Shown here one piece after another: positions 4,702 to 7,091 of a stretch of 7,091 nucleotides of DNA. How positions within the stretch are numbered: position 1 is the first letter of the stretch; every line of letters begins with the position of its first letter. The DNA lies in the NCBI RefSeq assembly GCF_025362455.1, contig NZ_JANYGJ010000240.1:1-7091 (forward strand), in the 5' to 3' direction. This DNA comes from Deinococcus sp. (GTDB taxonomy: Bacteria; Deinococcota; Deinococci; Deinococcales; Deinococcaceae). A program made the position numbers and the translations under genes. The notes under the pieces were generated by a model. The model worked only from the letters and a program-made list of their open reading frames with translations. It was not told the origin of the DNA and made no database searches.

Positions 4702-5312
4702 TGCCGCGCACCTTCGCGGTGGTCAAGGCCAGCTATACCCGCAGCGGCGGCGAGGCCAAAGCCTCGGTGCGCTACATGCAGTACCGCCACAGCGAACAGG
4801 CCGAGCGCCACGCCCGCCCGCTGTTCGGCGCCCACGGTGAACTGAGCCGCCAGGAGGTCTACGCCCAGCTCGACCAGGCCGCCCGCAGCGCCGAGAAGAC
4901 CTACTTCTACCGCCTGACCCTCAACCCCGGCGAACACCACGCCGACCTCTCCGAGGACGAGCGCCGCGCCTGGGCCACCGAGGTGATGACCCGACTGGAA
5001 ACCCACGGCGTTCAGGTTCGGAGCTGGGCAGGCGTCAGCCATACCGACCAGGGCCAGCACGACCACGTGCACCTGCTGGCGGCCACCTCGCGCACTTTGC
5101 AGAAAGACGAGCTGGCCGACCTGCGAACCTTCAGCCGCCAGGCCTACGACGCCCAGCGCGAGCACCAACACGAGCTGGGCGTCTATCACGACCATCCCGA
5201 CAACGCGCAGCAGCTCAGCCAGCAACACCAGCACGAGCGCAGCTACGAGCAGGACCAGGCGCAGGCCCAGATCGAGCAGGAGCGGGCCGCCCACTGGGAC
5301 TTCAGCCTGTGA
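4701..5312 (+). CDS. Single-domain relaxase-like HUH endonuclease (mobilization)
   Basis: A 203-residue protein with a relaxase-type core. 'KTYFYRLTLNPGEHHADLSEDERRAWATEVMTRLETHG' (66-103) resembles the region preceding the metal-binding motif in MOBP-type relaxases. 'SHTDQGQHDHVHLLA' (113-127) supplies the H-x-D...H-x-H signature, with His114, Asp116, His122 and His124 (His120 also nearby), although the Asp-to-His spacing is one residue longer than usual. Candidate nicking tyrosines sit near the N-terminus: Tyr12, Tyr25 and Tyr28. The tail (150-203) is rich in Gln, His and Glu. Known relaxases usually carry long C-terminal domains, absent here. It would nick and covalently hold plasmid DNA at oriT, working with the upstream RHH protein. 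No coupling protein or type IV secretion gene is visible, so it would be mobilizable only. Confidence 0.7.
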   Translation: MPRTFAVVKASYTRSGGEAKASVRYMQYRHSEQAERHARPLFGAHGELSRQEVYAQLDQAARSAEKTYFYRLTLNPGEHHADLSEDERRAWATEVMTRLETHGVQVRSWAGVSHTDQGQHDHVHLLAATSRTLQKDELADLRTFSRQAYDAQREHQHELGVYHDHPDNAQQLSQQHQHERSYEQDQAQAQIEQERAAHWDFSL

Positions 5313-5580
5313 GCCGACTTCACGCCACAGCCGCCTCACAGGGGCGCTACGCGCGTGGGGAAGGCGACCCCCCGACCGCCGCAGAAGGCACAAAAAAAAC
5401 GACCCGCAGGCCGCCTTGATTCCTACAATATAGCCCGGTATGCAGCCGCCGTCAAGCACCATGCGTCCGATGCGTGGGGCCGGTTCGCAGCCAAGTGAAA
5501 TGGCATGGCAGGAAGACGATATTTATCTGAGGGGAAGCCAGCTAATCCCCTGACATTCGCCGGGATAGAATCACCATGAT
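5313..5580. other. Non-coding interval after the relaxase-like gene
   Basis: No convincing gene is seen. It contains GC-rich short inverted repeats just after the relaxase stop (for example GCGC-TAC-GCGC within 5341-5360), an A-octamer near 5393-5400, a good -10-like TACAAT at 5424-5429, and AGGGG/CCCCT arms at 5530-5534 and 5547-5551. A 37-codon frame, 5440-5553, lies 10 nt after TACAAT but has no recognisable features. An oriT downstream of the relaxase is conceivable here; no nick consensus is seen. Confidence 0.3.
5566..5571 (+). promoter_or_regulatory. -10 element of the small membrane protein gene
   Basis: TAGAAT is followed by 9 nt and the ATG at 5581, the same spacing as for the antitoxin and acetyltransferase genes. 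There is no Shine-Dalgarno sequence. A competing ATG at 5576 would give only two codons. Confidence 0.45.
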
Positions 5581-5712
5581 ATGAAAGATTTTGAAGTGTG
5601 GTGGCAGAACGTCCCAGAAAATCAGAAACCGATCTGGATGGTCCTTTGTTATGCGGTGATCCTCGCCCTCGGCATTGATCTGGGCAGGACGCTCTATAGC
5701 GTTTTGCATTAG
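5581..5712 (+). CDS. 43-residue single-span membrane protein
   Basis: The frame encodes MKDFEVWWQNVPENQKPIWM, a hydrophobic stretch VLCYAVILALGI, then DLGRTLYSVLH. The profile is a short amphipathic N-terminus with two adjacent Trp, one membrane helix at about residues 18-32, and a short tail with one Arg and one His. A -10 element 9 nt upstream and a hairpin directly at the stop codon frame it as an independent small transcription unit. I do not recognise the family. Stand-alone 40-50-residue membrane peptides can be type I toxins, small regulators or phage-derived proteins; nothing here decides among them. Confidence 0.55.
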   Translation: MKDFEVWWQNVPENQKPIWMVLCYAVILALGIDLGRTLYSVLH

Positions 5713-5730
5713 GCCGTCCGGCCTCTTGTC
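5711..5730 (+). terminator. Hairpin at the end of the small membrane protein gene
   Basis: AGGCCG-TC-CGGCCT (5711-5724) forms a GC-rich stem starting within the stop codon. It is followed by CTTGTC, a poor T-tract. It is a plausible but weak intrinsic terminator. Confidence 0.4.
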
Positions 5731-5790
5731 GGCAGGTATGGGAGTTGAGAATTGACGCGCCGTCGCGCCGCCTAAGTCGGCCCTGATCTC

Positions 5791-5833
5791 CCCGAAAAAC
5801 CCTTTTGATAATGTCTGTTATCAAGATTTTTGG
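5791..5833 (+). terminator. AT-rich hairpin followed by a T-run, candidate terminator
   Basis: TTGATAA (5805-5811) and TTATCAA (5818-5824) are perfect complements around TGTCTG, followed by GATTTTT. The T-run can also pair with the A-run in CCGAAAAA just upstream, extending the structure outward with an internal loop. It could terminate readthrough from the left or act as an operator for the lipoprotein gene. Confidence 0.35.
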
Positions 5834-5969
5834 CCTGATTGATCCGAGGCGGTCCAGCGGTCAAGAATGTTTTAACATTGAAGCAATCCCATATTTTTAC
5901 TCAGCATGAGATAGTTTGACCTCGAAATAATCGGAGAAAGACCGATTCCTGACACAGATTTCTAAGAAC

Positions 5970-5987
5970 TATGATACAAAGGTGAAC
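5970..5987 (+). promoter_or_regulatory. Lipoprotein promoter with competing start signals
   Basis: TATGAT (5970-5975) is followed by exactly 6 nt and an in-frame GTG (5982-5984), the geometry of a leaderless start. Two codons later comes ATG 5988, preceded by AAGGTG (5979-5984) as a possible Shine-Dalgarno site. CTGACA at 5949-5954 is a loose -35, but its 15-nt spacer is short. Confidence 0.45.
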
Positions 5988-7091
5988 ATGCGCCATATAC
6001 CAGCAGAACTCCCTGACCGCCCTGAACCTCTTACGCCGAGATTCAGGGCGCTGCCCTTGCTGCTCGGGTTGCTCTGTCTGATTCTTGCCGCCTGTGGAGC
6101 GGCACCGACCCCGACCCCCGCGACAGCACCCCAGGCAACGACCCCGGCGAAAGCATCCAGCCACGTCAACAGTGAACCGCTGAGCACAGCGTTCAACCTG
6201 TATACCGACGGCTCGGTCTTCAAGCTCAATCTGCCCGCCTCGGTCCCTGACGGGTCACAGTGGACCATCGAGCCCGCCGACCTCGGCCAGTTGCGCGGAT
6301 CGGGTCGCCAAGGTGAGTACGTCCTGCCCTCGGGGCTGAGTGCCGAGCGCACCGTCACCCTGTACTTCAGTGTGCCCGGCGCGAAAGGCGGCTTCGAGCG
6401 CAGCCTTCAGTTGCGTCTCAAGCCGCAGAGCCTCAAGCCTCAAGGCATTCAGCCTGGCCCAGCCGGAAGCACCTACTGTGCCGACGAAGGCCAGGTCTGC
6501 ACCTTCACCGGCACCAAGCTGATCGCTTACGGTGCCAACGGGACGTACGCCTACCGGGGTGCCACGAACACGGTGGACTGCAACAACCTGGTCTTTGGTG
6601 ACCCCCTGAACGGCGTGGTCAAAGCCTGCTTCGTCACCGACCAGGTGCTGCCGGTCGGTCCGGCGAACACCACCTTCTGCGCGTTCGAGAATCAGTTCTG
6701 CGGAAGTGCGACGCCGCATACCGTGTCTTACGGTGCCCAGGGCACCTTCACGACCTTCAACTCCAACGGCGTGTTCACCTGTAACAACGACGCCTTCGCA
6801 GACCCGCTCCCCGGCGTGGTCAAGGCCTGCTTCCTGAGTGCCAACGAGGTTCAGCCTGCTGGTCCGACAGGGACGACGTTCTGCGGCCTGGAAGGGAACC
6901 GCTGCGATTTTGTGGGCACCAAGATCGTCTCCTACGGCTTCGGGACGAAGTACGTGTCGCAGACCCTGACAGGCGGCGTCGATTGCCTGAACAGCGTTTT
7001 CGGTGACCCGATTGTCGGGAGCGTCAAAGGCTGCTTCGTTCAGGATGTTACCGGCGGTGGCGGTGGCAGTGGCGGTGGCGGTGGCGGTGGC
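5988..7091 (+). CDS. Secreted lipoprotein with three four-cysteine repeats (3' end outside window)
   Basis: 368 codons are visible and the frame is open at the window end. A basic N-region is followed by the hydrophobic segment 'ALPLLLGLLCLILAAC' with a lipobox LAAC, so Cys36 should be lipidated and the protein exported. A Thr/Pro/Ala-rich tether (37-57) and a beta-rich domain (about 60-155) follow. Three repeats then begin at Cys164, Cys231 and Cys299, each with the spacing C-x6-C-x26-C-x15-C and shared features YGA/YG, (F)(G/A)DP, G-x-VK and C-F. Two disulfides per repeat are likely. The visible part ends in a Gly/Ser linker, so another domain, perhaps catalytic, probably follows. Similar cysteine repeats occur in extracellular bacterial proteins, but I cannot name the family. 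The start may be GTG 5982 instead. Confidence 0.8.
   Translation, partial: MRHIPAELPDRPEPLTPRFRALPLLLGLLCLILAACGAAPTPTPATAPQATTPAKASSHVNSEPLSTAFNLYTDGSVFKLNLPASVPDGSQWTIEPADLGQLRGSGRQGEYVLPSGLSAERTVTLYFSVPGAKGGFERSLQLRLKPQSLKPQGIQPGPAGSTYCADEGQVCTFTGTKLIAYGANGTYAYRGATNTVDCNNLVFGDPLNGVVKACFVTDQVLPVGPANTTFCAFENQFCGSATPHTVSYGAQGTFTTFNSNGVFTCNNDAFADPLPGVVKACFLSANEVQPAGPTGTTFCGLEGNRCDFVGTKIVSYGFGTKYVSQTLTGGVDCLNSVFGDPIVGSVKGCFVQDVTGGGGGSGGGGGGG
7053..7091 (+). repeat. GGCGGT hexanucleotide repeat encoding a glycine linker
   Basis: Nearly perfect tandem GGCGGT units, interrupted once by AGT (Ser), encode GGGGGSGGGGGGG and continue past the window. As the unit is a multiple of three, slippage would change linker length without a frameshift. 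Confidence 0.8.

Noticed and set aside
4335..5462. Long minus-strand ORF of 375 codons opposite the mobilization genes
   Set aside because: It is Leu/Val/Gly-rich antisense text of two GC-rich coding genes with coupled starts; the plus-strand products have recognisable RHH and relaxase motifs.
5440..5553. 37-codon plus-strand ORF 10 nt after TACAAT
   Set aside because: The -10 is attractive but the peptide has no recognisable features and there is no RBS; kept only as a note in the intergenic entry.
5423..5824. Minus-strand ORF of 133 codons in the right intergenic region
   Set aside because: No domain-like pattern, no promoter or RBS for it, and it runs through the hairpins and the 43-residue gene.
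5805..5824. TTGATAA-TGTCTG-TTATCAA as a Deinococcus radiation/desiccation response motif
   Set aside because: It is palindromic, but its bases do not match that motif's TTATG/CATAA-type arms; a terminator or other operator fits better.
1..7091. CRISPR array, tRNA, rRNA or complete insertion sequence
   Set aside because: No regularly spaced repeats, cloverleaf-like sequence, rRNA segment or transposase frame was seen on either strand.

Overview
The window looks like part of an accessory replicon, most likely a plasmid, of a Deinococcus-type bacterium. The evidence is the high-GC background, a partition, toxin-antitoxin, replication and mobilization gene order, and several genes whose start codon lies 6-9 nt after a TANNNT -10 element with no Shine-Dalgarno site. 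Leaderless mRNAs of that kind are known to be abundant in Deinococcus. The host assignment is inference; no ribosomal or core gene is present.

Left part (1-3004), plasmid maintenance: the 3' end of a ParA-type partition ATPase overlaps a small ribbon-helix-helix (RHH) protein, its likely centromere-binding partner. Convergent to these, on the minus strand, is a two-gene toxin-antitoxin operon: an HTH antitoxin followed by a MazF/PemK-type endoribonuclease toxin. A 272-nt control region rich in inverted repeats separates it from a winged-helix protein that is the best candidate for the replication initiator. Its likely Shine-Dalgarno sequence and TTG start pair with each other in a tight hairpin.

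Middle part (3001-3668), apparent insertion: a 26-codon ORF with an excellent ribosome-binding site overlaps the end of the Rep-like gene. It stops just before a strikingly AT-rich GNAT acetyltransferase gene. This looks like a foreign cassette inserted into a native operon.

Right part (3660-5312), mobilization: two divergent genes start symmetrically from overlapping -10 elements. The rightward pair is an RHH/coiled-coil protein translationally coupled to a 203-residue single-domain protein with an HUH-relaxase histidine motif. Together they look like a very compact, little-described mobilization module.

End (5581-7091): a 43-residue single-span membrane protein, terminator-like hairpins, and the start of a secreted lipoprotein. 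The lipoprotein has three copies of a four-cysteine repeat with perfectly invariant cysteine spacing, then a glycine-rich linker that runs off the window.
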